Origin: Nitrospirota bacterium
GTDB taxonomy: Bacteria > Nitrospinota_A > UBA7883 > JACRGQ01
Reading direction: 5' to 3'
Length of the DNA: 64,000 nt
NCBI GenBank assembly: GCA_024275955.1
Contig: JAJRYD010000031.1
Span: 2,501-66,500, forward strand
Position 1 is the stretch's first letter; the number at the start of each line of letters is the position of its first letter. Below are positions 1-10,619 of this stretch, one piece after another. Made by a program: the position numbers and the translations under genes. Under the pieces are notes generated by a model. The model was not told where the DNA came from and ran no database searches. It saw only the letters and a list, made by a program, of their open reading frames with translations.

Positions 1-1690
<1,690 letters not shown>

Positions 1691-1816
1691 TTTTATTTAA
1701 TTACCCAATTACCTTTTGATTAGCCCTTATAAATTTTAGAATCTCAAAGATGATTCAAAGAACAGTTGCGTCAAGTAACCGCCTTTGATAACTCTTAAAG
1801 ATTTAAGAAACTTTTT

Positions 1817-1932
<116 letters not shown>

Positions 1933-1943
1933 TTTTATATTTA

Positions 1944-1990
1944 GGCTGTTGTTGGATTTTGATAAGATTTCCGGCAACAGCCTTTTTTTT
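1944..1990 (+). terminator. Rho-independent terminator of the rRNA operon
   Basis: The arm ggctgttgttgg (1944-1955) pairs with ccggcaacagcc (1971-1982) through 12 positions, two of them G-U, and is followed directly by a run of eight T. It lies 12 nt after the 5S gene, as expected for the end of an rrn operon. Confidence 0.9.
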
Positions 1991-2226
1991 TACCAGTTTA
2001 CTTCAGATAAGTGTCGTTACGCTTCGTTGCCCTCGCTTTTTTATCGGTCACGCACGAAAAGTGCGCTCCCTCTAAAAAAACTTCAGCCGCCTTGCCTAAC
2101 TCCGCTTCCTTCAAAGCCTTGATTCGATAAAAATAGTTGTAATATTTAGGGGGGGGAGTAGTATCTTTCGGAAGGTAGATTTGGGGGCTGTTCTTTTATA
2201 CTAGTTTTGGCTAAGAGGGGGAGTTT

Positions 2227-2406
2227 ATGCAAAAGTGGGGTTTTGGGTATCTGGCATTAGCGCTGTTCGTTTTTATCGTTACACTATTTGCTTGCGGTTC
2301 TGCTGGTGGTGGCCCAAGTTCGACGACAGACACGCCTACCGGACTATCTGCAACTTCTGGAAATTGGCAAAACATGTGGGGGCGGCATGCAACATTCAGC
2401 TATTAA
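2227..2406 (+). CDS. Small lipoprotein, possibly the truncated start of an Fn3-type lipoprotein
   Basis: A 59-residue protein with a good ribosome-binding site (aagaggggga) just before ATG 2227. The first 23 residues form a signal peptide ending in the lipobox LFAC, so Cys23 should be lipidated. The mature part is G/S/T rich and contains TPTGLSATSGN, which looks like the opening strand of a fibronectin type III domain; it then ends after about 13 more residues. This may be the remnant of a longer Fn3 lipoprotein whose body was lost, or a small lipoprotein in its own right. Its 3' end overlaps the next gene by 20 nt in another frame, suggesting coupled translation. No function can be assigned. 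Confidence 0.55.
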   Translation: MQKWGFGYLALALFVFIVTLFACGSAGGGPSSTTDTPTGLSATSGNWQNMWGRHATFSY

Positions 2407-3091
2407 CTTTATCTTGCTTGCGGTCTTATTTTCTAGTTGTGCAACACAGCCGGATAAGATGAGTGGCACCTATGTGTCGCCTTTAATTTTTAAGGATTAC
2501 GACTGTGACCAAGTTACTGAAGAGATGAGACGTCTGAGCCGAAAAATTGGCGAATTATATGGCTCCTTAAAAGAGACAGCAGATACCGATAGCACTCAGA
2601 TGGGCGTTGGAATGCTTATATTGCGGCCGACGCTATTTTTCCTAGACGGAGATGGTGATAAGGCTGTGGAATATAAACGTTTAAAAGGTGAGCAAACTGC
2701 TTTAGAAGAAGTCGCCATTCAGAAAAAATGTAGCAAAGTTTTAAAGCAAATAAGGGAAGCAAGGCCTATTGGAATTTATAAGAAAAGGAAACTCAAGCAA
2801 GTGCTGTCAAAGCCTATTAGCAACTCTTTTGAAGTCACAATGGACATTTTGAGAAATGACCTCGGTGTGAATGTTAAAAGTTCTCGTTTGGAGGGAAAAA
2901 AGGCGAGAATAACAGGTAAATTTGAAGATGGCACTTCATTAACGATTAAGATGAAAAAAATTGGGATATCCACAGAATTTGAAATATGTGTTGGTGCTGG
3001 TGATGAGGAAATGTCGAGATTCGTTATGAGTAAAATTGATGAAAACCTTTTTCCTAGCAGGCTGCGAGGAGACCTTGTCAGAACCCCCTAA
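2387..3091 (+). CDS. Lipoprotein with C-terminal DUF3568-like domain
   Basis: I place the start at ATG 2387, since a 33-codon upstream extension in this frame carries no signal. The signal peptide ends ILLAVLFSSC, a lipobox with Cys about residue 17. Residues about 20-110 resemble a small proteobacterial lipoprotein family with the pattern MSGTYVSP, CDQ, EEMRR and FFLDGDGDKAVEYKRLKGE, often mislabelled as an ABC transporter component. Residues about 150-230 (rapid alternation of FEVTMDILRNDLG, ITGKFEDGTSLTIKMKK and DEEMSRFVMSKI) resemble DUF3568, a periplasmic or lipoprotein fold of unknown role. The combination gives a 234-residue envelope protein, probably periplasmic-facing. Family names are from memory of motifs; no enzymatic function is implied. 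Confidence 0.7.
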   Translation: MQHSAINFILLAVLFSSCATQPDKMSGTYVSPLIFKDYDCDQVTEEMRRLSRKIGELYGSLKETADTDSTQMGVGMLILRPTLFFLDGDGDKAVEYKRLKGEQTALEEVAIQKKCSKVLKQIREARPIGIYKKRKLKQVLSKPISNSFEVTMDILRNDLGVNVKSSRLEGKKARITGKFEDGTSLTIKMKKIGISTEFEICVGAGDEEMSRFVMSKIDENLFPSRLRGDLVRTP

Positions 3092-3266
3092 GGGGTCAGA
3101 CGGATAGCCATTTTTAACCGTTCAGAATAGAGTGTCCTCAAATTAGAAGAAAGTTCTCTTGTGATGTGCAACGCATCCGTTTTGGTAGCATTGAGAGTTT
3201 CATCCGTCGACACATTCTGTCACTTCAAGGAGATATCCCTCGATAATAGTGCTTTAGGTACCAAAT

Positions 3267-3366
3267 GAGAATGTTTCCAAAAGGGTTTTTTGAGCATTTT
3301 AAGGAGAAGTTTATTTTCTAACTTCTCAAAAATAGAGCCTTTAGGGATTGGTAATTTGTAGAAAAA
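3267..3366 (-). repeat. MITE-like element, copy 1 (truncated)
   Basis: This matches about 100 nt of the element repeated at 4373, 10937, 46492, 47763, 54278 and 59878, reading inward from the ggactgtttcc end (here degenerate, gagaatgtttcc). Similarity stops after gtagaaaaa near 3366, where a RelE-like reading frame begins. The gctgttgcc end is missing and no target duplication can be seen. It is in inverted orientation relative to copy 2 at 4373. Confidence 0.8.
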
Positions 3367-3533
3367 TTATCGGCTCAAAAAATAACTGGCGAATAAGAGT
3401 TGGTCTTTATAGGGTCATCTACGAGGTAGTCGAAAAAGATATTCGGATAATGCGTGTGAAGCGTAGAAAAGATGCTTACCGACTAAAGTTTTCCCATAAA
3501 TATGGAGGCAGGCATGGACATTATTTTAGATAG
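3367..3533 (+). pseudogene. RelE/ParE-family toxin, 3' fragment
   Basis: The frame encodes NNWRIRVGLYRVIYEVVE followed by IRIMRVKRRKDAYR, the diagnostic C-terminal half of RelE/ParE toxins (WRIRVGDYRV...I.V..V..R...Y). The N-terminal helices and a start codon are missing: immediately upstream in frame is the end of truncated MITE copy 1. No antitoxin is visible on either side. I read it as a toxin gene broken by a deletion adjacent to the mobile repeat. A short product from an alternative start is possible but would lack half of the fold. Confidence 0.7.
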
Positions 3534-3766
3534 ATAAGGAAGATTACCCGCTTGCCTATTCTCCTAATTCACAAAAAACTTGGTCACCTGCCGACAGGCA
3601 GACTCCATCGATTTTTGTTTGTCCTTCTCGTACTGCTCGCTTCTAAGGATGCATGTTTGTAAGTTGATAATCGTTTCTCTGGATATCTACAGCCACTTTC
3701 TACGATATTTGCGGTAGAATGTAGGTGCCAGACGTAGGCTATTCCCTTTGAAGGGAGGTGATTAGT

Positions 3767-4264
3767 GTGGCGGTTCAAACATTCGAAGCGGGACACTGGC
3801 TCATAACCGAAGGTGGCGTTCCCTCCTACTTTATGCATAAATTGATGAGTGGCACGGTCGGTATATATGAGGATGGACAAAAAATTGCCGAAGTAGAAGT
3901 GAACGATGGTGGGCGGCCCAGATGGCTAGGTTTTGTTTCAACGCTCGGTAAAAATCATCATCACAGGGCATCGGTAAGAACGGAAACCGAAGTTGCGGTA
4001 GATTCCGTGTATGTCGACCATATACAGGGTCTTTTAAGGCATGAGGTTCCAGTCGATATAAGAGAAGATATCGACTTGATGGTGGAAGCTGTCTCGATGG
4101 CCGACCATATAAAAGGCCTTAGAAGAAAACTTGCAAAAATGAAGATGGTAGACCTCATCCCCCCCTCCGACATCGACAAGGAACTTGCTGATGTGTTGGC
4201 AGAGCTTAAGAGGCTTTACGAATCCCTAATGCAAGACGAGGAATGCCGAGACCAGACGGTGTAG
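3767..4264 (+). CDS. Cyclic-nucleotide-binding-domain-like protein
   Basis: I chose GTG 3767 because a strong Shine-Dalgarno sequence (gggaggtga, 3753-3761) precedes it; the GTG at 3758 lies inside that site. Residues 1-95 have the cNMP-binding beta-roll pattern FEAGHWLITEGGVPSYFMHKL, then SGTVGIYEDG and a later WLGFVSTL segment. The rest, from about residue 95 on, is helical and charged, ending in a probable coiled-coil (LADVLAELKRLYESL). There is no DNA-binding helix-turn-helix or enzymatic domain, so it is not a CRP/FNR regulator. It stands alone between two inverted MITE copies. A sensor or scaffold role is inference only. Confidence 0.6.
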   Translation: MAVQTFEAGHWLITEGGVPSYFMHKLMSGTVGIYEDGQKIAEVEVNDGGRPRWLGFVSTLGKNHHHRASVRTETEVAVDSVYVDHIQGLLRHEVPVDIREDIDLMVEAVSMADHIKGLRRKLAKMKMVDLIPPSDIDKELADVLAELKRLYESLMQDEECRDQTV

Positions 4265-4372
4265 CGAGAGCTACCGATGGATGGGGCGGCTATATAGGGT
4301 CGCCTCATTTCAGGATGGTCGTTTAAGCTGATTCCTCTAATTGGGGGAGTTCGCTGTAGGTTCTTCCCTTAA

Positions 4373-4500
4373 GGGGCTGTTGCCCAATGAGATAAATTTG
4401 ATTTTTCTACAAATCACCAAGCTCTAAAGCCTCTGTTTTTACGAAGTTAGAAAATGAACTTTCCTTTGAAACGCTTAAAAACTCTTTTGAAAATAGTCCC
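4373..4500 (+). repeat. MITE-like element, copy 2 (intact)
   Basis: A 128-bp element from ggggctgttgcc to aatagtccc. It is flanked by the perfect 5-bp duplication CTTAA (4368-4372 and 4501-4505). It has no coding capacity and has an internal inverted repeat of the type aagaagtt...aactt. The 4265-4684 intergenic stretch contains nothing else I can identify. Confidence 0.9.
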
Positions 4501-4684
4501 CTTAAGCTTTCGCCCAGCTTTCTTTTTATTGGTGCCTCCCCATTGCTTGAAGAAGAAAGAAACATTGTGGGCTTTACAGCTTTCCAAAATTCCCAAAACT
4601 CAGCAAGGAGAGTGCAAGCCCTGCGCCTGTCTCTTCCTTAGTCTCATATACCCTTACGCACACCGGCAATGCGGGGGCTTTGCG

Positions 4685-6544
4685 TTATTCTCTCAGCCGC
4701 AGTGTAGAGTTACGCCCAGAGATATCTTGATTTTCTCCGGTAACCATTTTGTGCAGTTCGTTCACCACTGCGTTCAAGCTTTCGGACTGGGCATTCAGCT
4801 CTTCACTCGCCGAGGCCGATTCTTCGGCGTTCGCGGCGTTTTGCTGTGTTACTTTATCCATCTGCGTTACAGCCAAAGTAACCTGAGTGATGCCGTTCGA
4901 CTGCTCGGTAGATGCCGATGCTATATCGCTTACCAAGTCGGCCACCTTTTTACTGCTCTTTGCGATAGCAGTCAGCGCTTTGGCGGAACTCTCGACTATC
5001 ACACCGCCTTCATCAGTCTTCTTGACAGAGTTTTCGATAAGCGAGGCGGTATCTTTAGAGGCGGTGGCGGAACGCTGTGCCAAATTACGCACCTCTTCTG
5101 CCACAACGGCGAACCCTTTGCCATGCTCGCCGGCGCGCGCCGCCTCTACAGCGGCGTTAAGGGCTAAAAGGTTAGTCTGGAAAGCGATCTCCTCGATAAC
5201 CTTGATAATCTTCGATATCTCGCCGGAAGATTTTTTTATCGAATCCATAGCGGTTACCATGTTTTCCATAGATACAACGCCGTCCTCGACCATCTTTCTG
5301 CTTTCTACCATCAGCGAATTAGCCACAGTGGCGTTATCGGCATTTTGTTTTGTCATAGAGGCTATCTCTTCAAGAGAGGCCGATGTCTCTTCTAGCGATG
5401 ATGCCTGCTCGGTAGCTCCTTCCGCCAGAGACTGGCTGGAGTTGGATATCTGGCTTGATGCCGAATTCATCTGGGAAGAACCTTCGTTCAAGTTTTCGAT
5501 TATGACATTAATAGGGTTTATCACATTTTTGCCTAGGAACATATTTACAAAAGCAAACAGAATTACCGCAGTCACAAGCATAGTGATATCAAAAATAATA
5601 GAAGCTTTCGCTTTGGACTGTAAAGAATCAGCCGTCTCGGCCGAAAGCCCTCCAATCATATTAGATACAGCAAGGGCGGTATTTATCGCCTTGGTGGCCG
5701 CTTCTATCCATTCGCCGCCCTTAACAGGGTAAGCGCCTCCCGCTTCGCTGGCGGCATAAACTTTTTGGCGAAGTACCTGATATTCTTCCAAAAAGCCTTT
5801 TTCGTACAGGGATATGACACTGGAGAGCTTTTGGGGGGTGGTGCTGAGTTCTTTAAGCGCCAATACCTGACCGGAAGCGTTCTCGACCAGTGCGCGGTAC
5901 TGCTTTAATGTTTCCAGAGTTTTGGAAGGGATAGGCTTTCTGCCTGCGATTATACCTCCAAGCAAGGCGCGTTCGCGTCCGGCATATTCCGCTAAGGTAG
6001 CAACATTGGCCCTTACAACGCTGTTGTAGTAAAGGACAGCTTCTTCGCTACTCTTGGGAGCAAAAGTGGTGTTTCGGATAAGAAACTCATGGGCTATATT
6101 GGCCGATGCTACCTGCACCCATTCACTTTTTTTCATAGAGGCGGTAAGTACTTTCTTTCTGGCATCAGCCAAAGCGCTACGCTTGCCGCCCCAGCTGTTT
6201 ACCTGTGATTTAAGGTCGCTATCGTCTGTTGCTTCCAATAATTTCGCAAGACGTTCACGAGCCAGTTCAATTTCGGCATCGCCTTTTGTGCCAAGTTTTT
6301 TGAATTTGTCCAGAAGGGCTTGCGATGGCTGTTCACTGCCAAGTATGGTCGCCCCCACGCCTCGTTCTATAGCCTGCCAGCCAGCCGCCGCGTTTAAATG
6401 CCCAGCTGTTTTCTGCATAAGATTGTAGCGTGTTGCCAGAGTTCTTTTGTCAAGAGACTCGGATATAAGAATCATTGAGAGAATAAGCGAAATGCCAAGC
6501 ATTAAAAGAATCATCATTAGCATACGAGCACGCAAGCTTTTCAT
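4685..6544 (-). CDS. Methyl-accepting chemotaxis protein with NIT-like sensor
   Basis: A 619-residue membrane chemoreceptor. TM1 is at about residues 9-29, followed by a periplasmic helical domain of about 280 residues whose opening ([17 protein letters not shown], then LGS) resembles the nitrate/nitrite-sensing NIT domain. TM2 is at about 314-337. The cytoplasmic signalling hairpin at 452-493 contains the invariant [20 protein letters not shown] and [16 protein letters not shown] motifs. There is no HAMP domain that I can clearly see between TM2 and the adaptation helices. The C-terminus lacks an NWETF-type CheR-docking pentapeptide. It probably feeds the cheX/A/B/W operon at 33-38 kb. Ligand specificity is inferred only from the NIT resemblance. 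Confidence 0.93.
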   Translation of the reverse strand: MKSLRARMLMMILLMLGISLILSMILISESLDKRTLATRYNLMQKTAGHLNAAAGWQAIERGVGATILGSEQPSQALLDKFKKLGTKGDAEIELARERLAKLLEATDDSDLKSQVNSWGGKRSALADARKKVLTASMKKSEWVQVASANIAHEFLIRNTTFAPKSSEEAVLYYNSVVRANVATLAEYAGRERALLGGIIAGRKPIPSKTLETLKQYRALVENASGQVLALKELSTTPQKLSSVISLYEKGFLEEYQVLRQKVYAASEAGGAYPVKGGEWIEAATKAINTALAVSNMIGGLSAETADSLQSKAKASIIFDITMLVTAVILFAFVNMFLGKNVINPINVIIENLNEGSSQMNSASSQISNSSQSLAEGATEQASSLEETSASLEEIASMTKQNADNATVANSLMVESRKMVEDGVVSMENMVTAMDSIKKSSGEISKIIKVIEEIAFQTNLLALNAAVEAARAGEHGKGFAVVAEEVRNLAQRSATASKDTASLIENSVKKTDEGGVIVESSAKALTAIAKSSKKVADLVSDIASASTEQSNGITQVTLAVTQMDKVTQQNAANAEESASASEELNAQSESLNAVVNELHKMVTGENQDISGRNSTLRLRE

Positions 6545-6653
6545 AATATAACCTCGTTTAAGAATTAATTCCCATGATACCCCTCCGGCAGTGTAACCTA
6601 TTTTATTTGCAGACTATATAAATATTGCACTATTCGATATTTGTTCGGAGAGG

Positions 6654-7355
6654 CTAGCCAAGAGCCGATATGGTACAGCCGATAAATATTAGCGCGAGCT
6701 TTAGTATCCGGTCGTCTTCGTGGTGTCGGTGGAGCCTTCGCAGTAAGTCGCTAGAGCCGATAGCAATAAAGCTACCGACTGAAAAACCGATAGCGATACC
6801 AAGCCATCGCTCGTCGGCACCTCCTAGAAGCAGTTTGGTGCTAACCGCTCCTATAGGAGTAGCGAGAGAAAAAAGCACGGCAAATACGGCGACCTTTCTT
6901 TTATGAAAACCGGCTCCAAGTAGCATTAGGGTAAGCGCGAGCGCCGCCGGCACCTTGTGGGCGGTAACGGCAGTGGCGACCATGTATAGGTCCGGCTTTT
7001 CGGCTATCGCGCCTATCCCGATGCCGTCGGTAAACGCATGGAAAGCTATTCCAAAAAAGGCCATCATCCCAAGCTGGTGAAAGTCGCAGTCTCCCTCTTC
7101 GCAAGGGTGGGTGAGCATAAACTTCTGCGGGATATAGAAAATTGCGAAACCTAATAGTATCGGCCATCCTGTTTTGGCACCAAGTATCTCTATAGATTCT
7201 GGAAGAAGGTGGAAAAGGCTGGTGCCGATAAGGATTCCGGCGGCGAAAAAGACAGCGAGCGGTATAAACTTATCGGTTTTTTTAGCAGATAGCGGCAAAA
7301 GCCCACCGGCGAGCGTAATGCCGAGTATTACCAGTAGAGAGAGATAAAAATCCAT
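6654..7355 (-). CDS. ZIP-family divalent metal transporter
   Basis: A 233-residue inner-membrane protein with about eight hydrophobic segments. It has the ZIP hallmarks: HLLPES in an early helix, FHAFTDGIGIG (the HxxxDG metal site) and AHKVPAALAL (the HKxPA site) in the two central helices. A Cys/His-rich loop (HPCEEGDCDFHQLG) lies between TM3 and TM4, as in zinc or iron importers. It should move Zn2+, Fe2+ or Mn2+ into the cytoplasm. It lies alone on the minus strand between the chemoreceptor and the mot cluster and ends close to the receptor's upstream region. Confidence 0.9.
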   Translation of the reverse strand: MDFYLSLLVILGITLAGGLLPLSAKKTDKFIPLAVFFAAGILIGTSLFHLLPESIEILGAKTGWPILLGFAIFYIPQKFMLTHPCEEGDCDFHQLGMMAFFGIAFHAFTDGIGIGAIAEKPDLYMVATAVTAHKVPAALALTLMLLGAGFHKRKVAVFAVLFSLATPIGAVSTKLLLGGADERWLGIAIGFSVGSFIAIGSSDLLRRLHRHHEDDRILKLALIFIGCTISALG

Positions 7356-7423
7356 AACAGGGGACTATACCACGCTAAGGCAGGTATGCGGGGTGACTAT
7401 CGCTGGTCCGGCTTTTGTAGATC

Positions 7424-7837
7424 TTACTTTCCGGCTCTGTCTTTTTCGGCTCTGGCACCTTCGTTTATGAAGTAGCCTATCATTTTGTCCTGCACTGTGG
7501 GGGAGATAAGCAGGTAGCGTGTAATGCAGAGGAAAACCTTCTTCCCTTTAAGGGTATCGTCCTTAAGCCTCAGCACTTCCGCTACGGAGCTTACAGGGTA
7601 TTTGTCGAACGGAAAGAATACTTCCAGATACATAAGGAAACCTTTTGGGATAGCTTTGCCGATTTTGAAGGCGGCCCCGCCGCCGGAGAAATCGACGCCT
7701 ATTCCTTTAAACCAAGGGGAGAGCTTAAACTTATCACCGAACCGCTTGGCTACCCTGTACCTTACTGTTGTGGCAAGGCGAAGCCTGAAATCGACCCTCG
7801 GTGCCGGTTTTCTTTCCTTACTCTCATTTTCCGTCAC
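7424..7837 (-). CDS. PilZ-domain protein downstream of motAB
   Basis: A 137-residue protein starting at GTG that overlaps the motB stop by one base (TAGTG), so it is translated with the stator genes. It contains basic residues (RVDFRLRLATTVRYRV) followed by GVDFSGGGAAF, matching the PilZ c-di-GMP signature (an Arg-rich segment, then D/NxSxxG). The rest is a beta-barrel-like sequence. Position after motAB suggests a c-di-GMP-controlled brake on the flagellar motor, as for YcgR-type proteins. The Arg spacing is only an approximate RxxxR, so nucleotide binding is likely but not certain. Confidence 0.75.
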   Translation of the reverse strand: MTENESKERKPAPRVDFRLRLATTVRYRVAKRFGDKFKLSPWFKGIGVDFSGGGAAFKIGKAIPKGFLMYLEVFFPFDKYPVSSVAEVLRLKDDTLKGKKVFLCITRYLLISPTVQDKMIGYFINEGARAEKDRAGK

Positions 7838-8532
7838 TATTTTTTCTCGGAATCCATAATAATGATTTCCACCCTTCTATTTTTCGCTCTGTTTTCCGGA
7901 GTTACCATAAAACGCGGCTTGTATTCAGCATACCCTGAAACAATGAATCTTGCTGGATGCATCTTATGTTCTTCTATAAAATATCTGGCTACCGAGGCGG
8001 CCCTCCCTGTGGAGAGTTCCCAGTTGCTTGGGAACATCGCCGTGTGCATCGGCACGTCATCGGTGTGTCCCTCAATCAGTATGGTATTTTCCGATTCCAG
8101 AAGGATTTTGGCAATTCTGTTAAGGAAAAGTTTTGTGTCCGGCAGAATTTCAATGCTACCAGGCTTAAAGAAGAAATCGCCCCTAGAGTATAGAACGATA
8201 CCTCTTGAGTCGGAAGTTACATCTACATCGTTATGCAGGTTGTTGTCCTGTATGATGGTTTCGATTTTCTTTTTCATCGCCTTTTTTTGTTTCGCCTTTT
8301 CCGCTCTGGTATCGGCGATAGATTTTCCGCCCATCGAGCTTCCCACTTCCGATAGCGCTTCGAGATATTTTTCGCTCTCCGGTGCCGCCAAAGCAAGTAG
8401 CATAACGAAGAAGGTGAGCAGAAGGGTCATCATATCGGCATAGGTTGCCAGCCAGCCGGAGTCGGCCATTCCCTCGTCTTCCGCCTCACTTACAAGCCGT
8501 TTTAGTTCGACCTCTCTGTATGTTTTCGACAT
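7837..8532 (-). CDS. motB: Flagellar motor stator protein MotB
   Basis: A 231-residue protein. Its N-terminus contains the stator signature WLATYADMMTLLLTFFVMLL, including the proton/sodium-accepting Asp in YADMMTLL, within one TM helix. A linker follows, then a C-terminal OmpA-like peptidoglycan-binding domain (LIEGHTDDVP, NWELSTGRAASV, NRRVEI). The start codon directly abuts the motA stop. The stator powers rotation by anchoring MotA/MotB complexes to peptidoglycan. Ion choice (H+ or Na+) cannot be read with confidence. Confidence 0.96.
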   Translation of the reverse strand: MSKTYREVELKRLVSEAEDEGMADSGWLATYADMMTLLLTFFVMLLALAAPESEKYLEALSEVGSSMGGKSIADTRAEKAKQKKAMKKKIETIIQDNNLHNDVDVTSDSRGIVLYSRGDFFFKPGSIEILPDTKLFLNRIAKILLESENTILIEGHTDDVPMHTAMFPSNWELSTGRAASVARYFIEEHKMHPARFIVSGYAEYKPRFMVTPENRAKNRRVEIIIMDSEKK

Positions 8533-9342
8533 CTAGGCTATCTGACCCCTTTGTCTTTTAACCATTTTGTCATAATGTTTTCTTCTTTGGTCCGGCGGCA
8601 GGTAGGAGTTCAGCTTTCTTTCGATTATTCTGGGGTTCGCTCCTGCCTGAAGCAGTACAATACCTTCGATTATTATCTGGGTAGTCAAGACCTCATCCTC
8701 AGTTCTAGCCCTCAGCTTTTCTGATATAGGGTTAAAGAAAAGGTTTGCCGCCATAGTGCCGTAGAAGGTTGTTATCAGTGCTACCGACATGCCGACACCA
8801 AGCGTGATGGAGCTTGTTTCGGCCGATGCCGATGCGAACGCCTGCAACATCATAACAAGGCCTATAAGGGTGCCTATAAGTCCAAAGGCAGGGGAGTATC
8901 TGCCTGCAGTTCTGAATATATGTTCGCCCCTTCGGTGTCTTACCTGTATAAAGTCCAGCTCTGTCTCCAGCACCTCCTTTATCAGCTGGCCGGGGTTGCC
9001 GTCTATCACCATCTCGAGGCCGAGTTTTATAAAGCGGTGTTTTTGGTTTTCCATTTCGTCCTCAAGAGCTAGGAGAGACTGTTGTCTAGCCTTAAAAGAG
9101 AGTTTGACTATCTCGGCTATTATGAGATGCGGGCTTTGAAGATCTTTTTTGAATATCTGCAACAGCACTCCAGAAACTTTCATAACTCTAGGGAGCGGAA
9201 AGCTTATAAAGACAGAGGCGACCGTGCCGCCTACCACGATCATCAGCGCAGGGAGGCTTACAAAAACTTCGATACTGCCTTGAGTGACAATGGCGGTAAA
9301 CATCAGGCCGATGCCAACAACAATCGCTATTAATGTGGACAT
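8533..9342 (-). CDS. motA: Flagellar motor stator protein MotA
   Basis: A 269-residue MotA/PomA-type protein with four hydrophobic segments. Two are near the N-terminus and two follow AGRYSPAFGLIGTLIGLV, a strongly conserved block carrying the Pro and Thr of the ion path. A large cytoplasmic loop (residues about 75-150) contains RHRRGEHIFR, the charged surface that contacts FliG. A good ribosome-binding site (ggaggt) lies 8 nt before the ATG. It is the first gene of motA-motB-pilZ and follows fapA by 53 bp. Confidence 0.96.
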   Translation of the reverse strand: MSTLIAIVVGIGLMFTAIVTQGSIEVFVSLPALMIVVGGTVASVFISFPLPRVMKVSGVLLQIFKKDLQSPHLIIAEIVKLSFKARQQSLLALEDEMENQKHRFIKLGLEMVIDGNPGQLIKEVLETELDFIQVRHRRGEHIFRTAGRYSPAFGLIGTLIGLVMMLQAFASASAETSSITLGVGMSVALITTFYGTMAANLFFNPISEKLRARTEDEVLTTQIIIEGIVLLQAGANPRIIERKLNSYLPPDQRRKHYDKMVKRQRGQIA

Positions 9343-9395
9343 TCTCGGCTACCTCCGTTTTCTGCTAAGTAAAAGTAAAAAGATATTTTTGTAAA

Positions 9396-10619
9396 TCATA
9401 GAAACCCCGCGAGTATTTCCCCTTTTTGGGGGTCGTAATAAAAAACTGTGTGGTCGTATTCTTTTAGAAGCCTCAAAGATGTTCCGTGAATTGTGATGGT
9501 AACGCCCGGATGAGCGGTTTTCGTCACCTTAAGTTTCGAGCCTTTCGCCATTGTTTCATCGGAGCTGACATGCTTTAGCTCCTCCTTTAGAGCATCTATC
9601 TCCCCTGCCATTCTCATAAGACGCATCACCCCCGAACCATATTTGTTTAATTGAAACCGCTTTTCATCGCTAAGAGAGTCGCCTTCGTTTTGTGAAACCT
9701 CCGCGGCAGACAGAAGTGCCGTGTCTAAATCCATCCTGTTGAACAGAACAAGTCCGAGCATCTCCTTTTCCATATGCCTTATGCTTAGCTCTACTTTAAC
9801 CATGCTGTTTTGCAGGGCCGTTATCTCTTTTTCGATCCGCTCAATATGGGTGCGCCTGAAAGGGTTACAGCCGAGTTCTATTTCAGTCTGTATAGCTCCA
9901 TCAGTTCCGACCTTTCCGGCATCTATTCCGTCGCGGGCCATAGTCTTGCCTCCGACTAGGAACCCTTTGCCCTTTATAGTTATTTTTTTTCCGCAGAGTA
10001 TTGTGCTGTTCATTATCGATCCCTCTACAAGGAGGTTGCCCATCACTTCAATGTGCGCCTGTTGGGAAAACTGGCAGTATACATCTCCTCCAGCTACAAG
10101 CTTGCCTCCTTCACCGCCGGTTATCCCGCCTTTAGCTATGATTTTGCCTTTGGCTCTTATAGAGGCACTTTCTATCAAGCCCCTTACTTCGACATCTCCG
10201 CCGGAAACTATCTCAACATTGCCACTCACCCCGCCATGCACAAGGACAGAATGCTCTGTTTCTATGTTGCCTGTCCGGTTGTTTACATCTTTAAATATTT
10301 CGTAAACGAGTGAGATGCTAAGCTTGTTATCTACAACGGTAAGAAACCCGTTCTTTTTGGAGATGATTTTCGCGGGGTCATCTTCCGAAAAGGTAAGCTC
10401 GCCCTTAACGACAGTTTCCCTTCTACTCCCTTCAGGCAGTTCCCATGCCACGTTCGAAAGAGATTCTTGCGGTATTGCCGAATCAGGCTCTAGGAAATAA
10501 CCGATTACCTGATTCATTGCTACAGGCACCGGAAGCGGAAGAATTAAGTCCAACTTTGTTTTCCCCACCTTCGGGTTAAGGTACTCTTTGCGTAGATTGA
10601 ACACAATTTTACTAGGCAT
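9396..10619 (-). CDS. FapA (DUF342) family protein
   Basis: A 407-residue cytoplasmic protein. The centre (residues about 120-250) is a repetitive right-handed beta-helix rich in Gly (VHGGVSGNVEIVSGGDVEVRG, then KGKIIAKGGITGGEGG and AGGDVYCQ), the hallmark of the FapA/DUF342 domain. The C-terminal part is a long coiled coil with a final beta segment. Known members bind polymerised FtsZ-like or cell-surface machinery and, in Vibrio, affect glucose-regulated flagellar placement. Position upstream of motAB on the same strand supports a motility or cell-pole role. Confidence 0.85.
   Translation of the reverse strand: MPSKIVFNLRKEYLNPKVGKTKLDLILPLPVPVAMNQVIGYFLEPDSAIPQESLSNVAWELPEGSRRETVVKGELTFSEDDPAKIISKKNGFLTVVDNKLSISLVYEIFKDVNNRTGNIETEHSVLVHGGVSGNVEIVSGGDVEVRGLIESASIRAKGKIIAKGGITGGEGGKLVAGGDVYCQFSQQAHIEVMGNLLVEGSIMNSTILCGKKITIKGKGFLVGGKTMARDGIDAGKVGTDGAIQTEIELGCNPFRRTHIERIEKEITALQNSMVKVELSIRHMEKEMLGLVLFNRMDLDTALLSAAEVSQNEGDSLSDEKRFQLNKYGSGVMRLMRMAGEIDALKEELKHVSSDETMAKGSKLKVTKTAHPGVTITIHGTSLRLLKEYDHTVFYYDPQKGEILAGFL

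Noticed and set aside
1691-1816. tRNA gene in the 23S-5S spacer
   Set aside because: No cloverleaf-like stems or T-loop (gttcgaatc-type) motif in the 126 bp.
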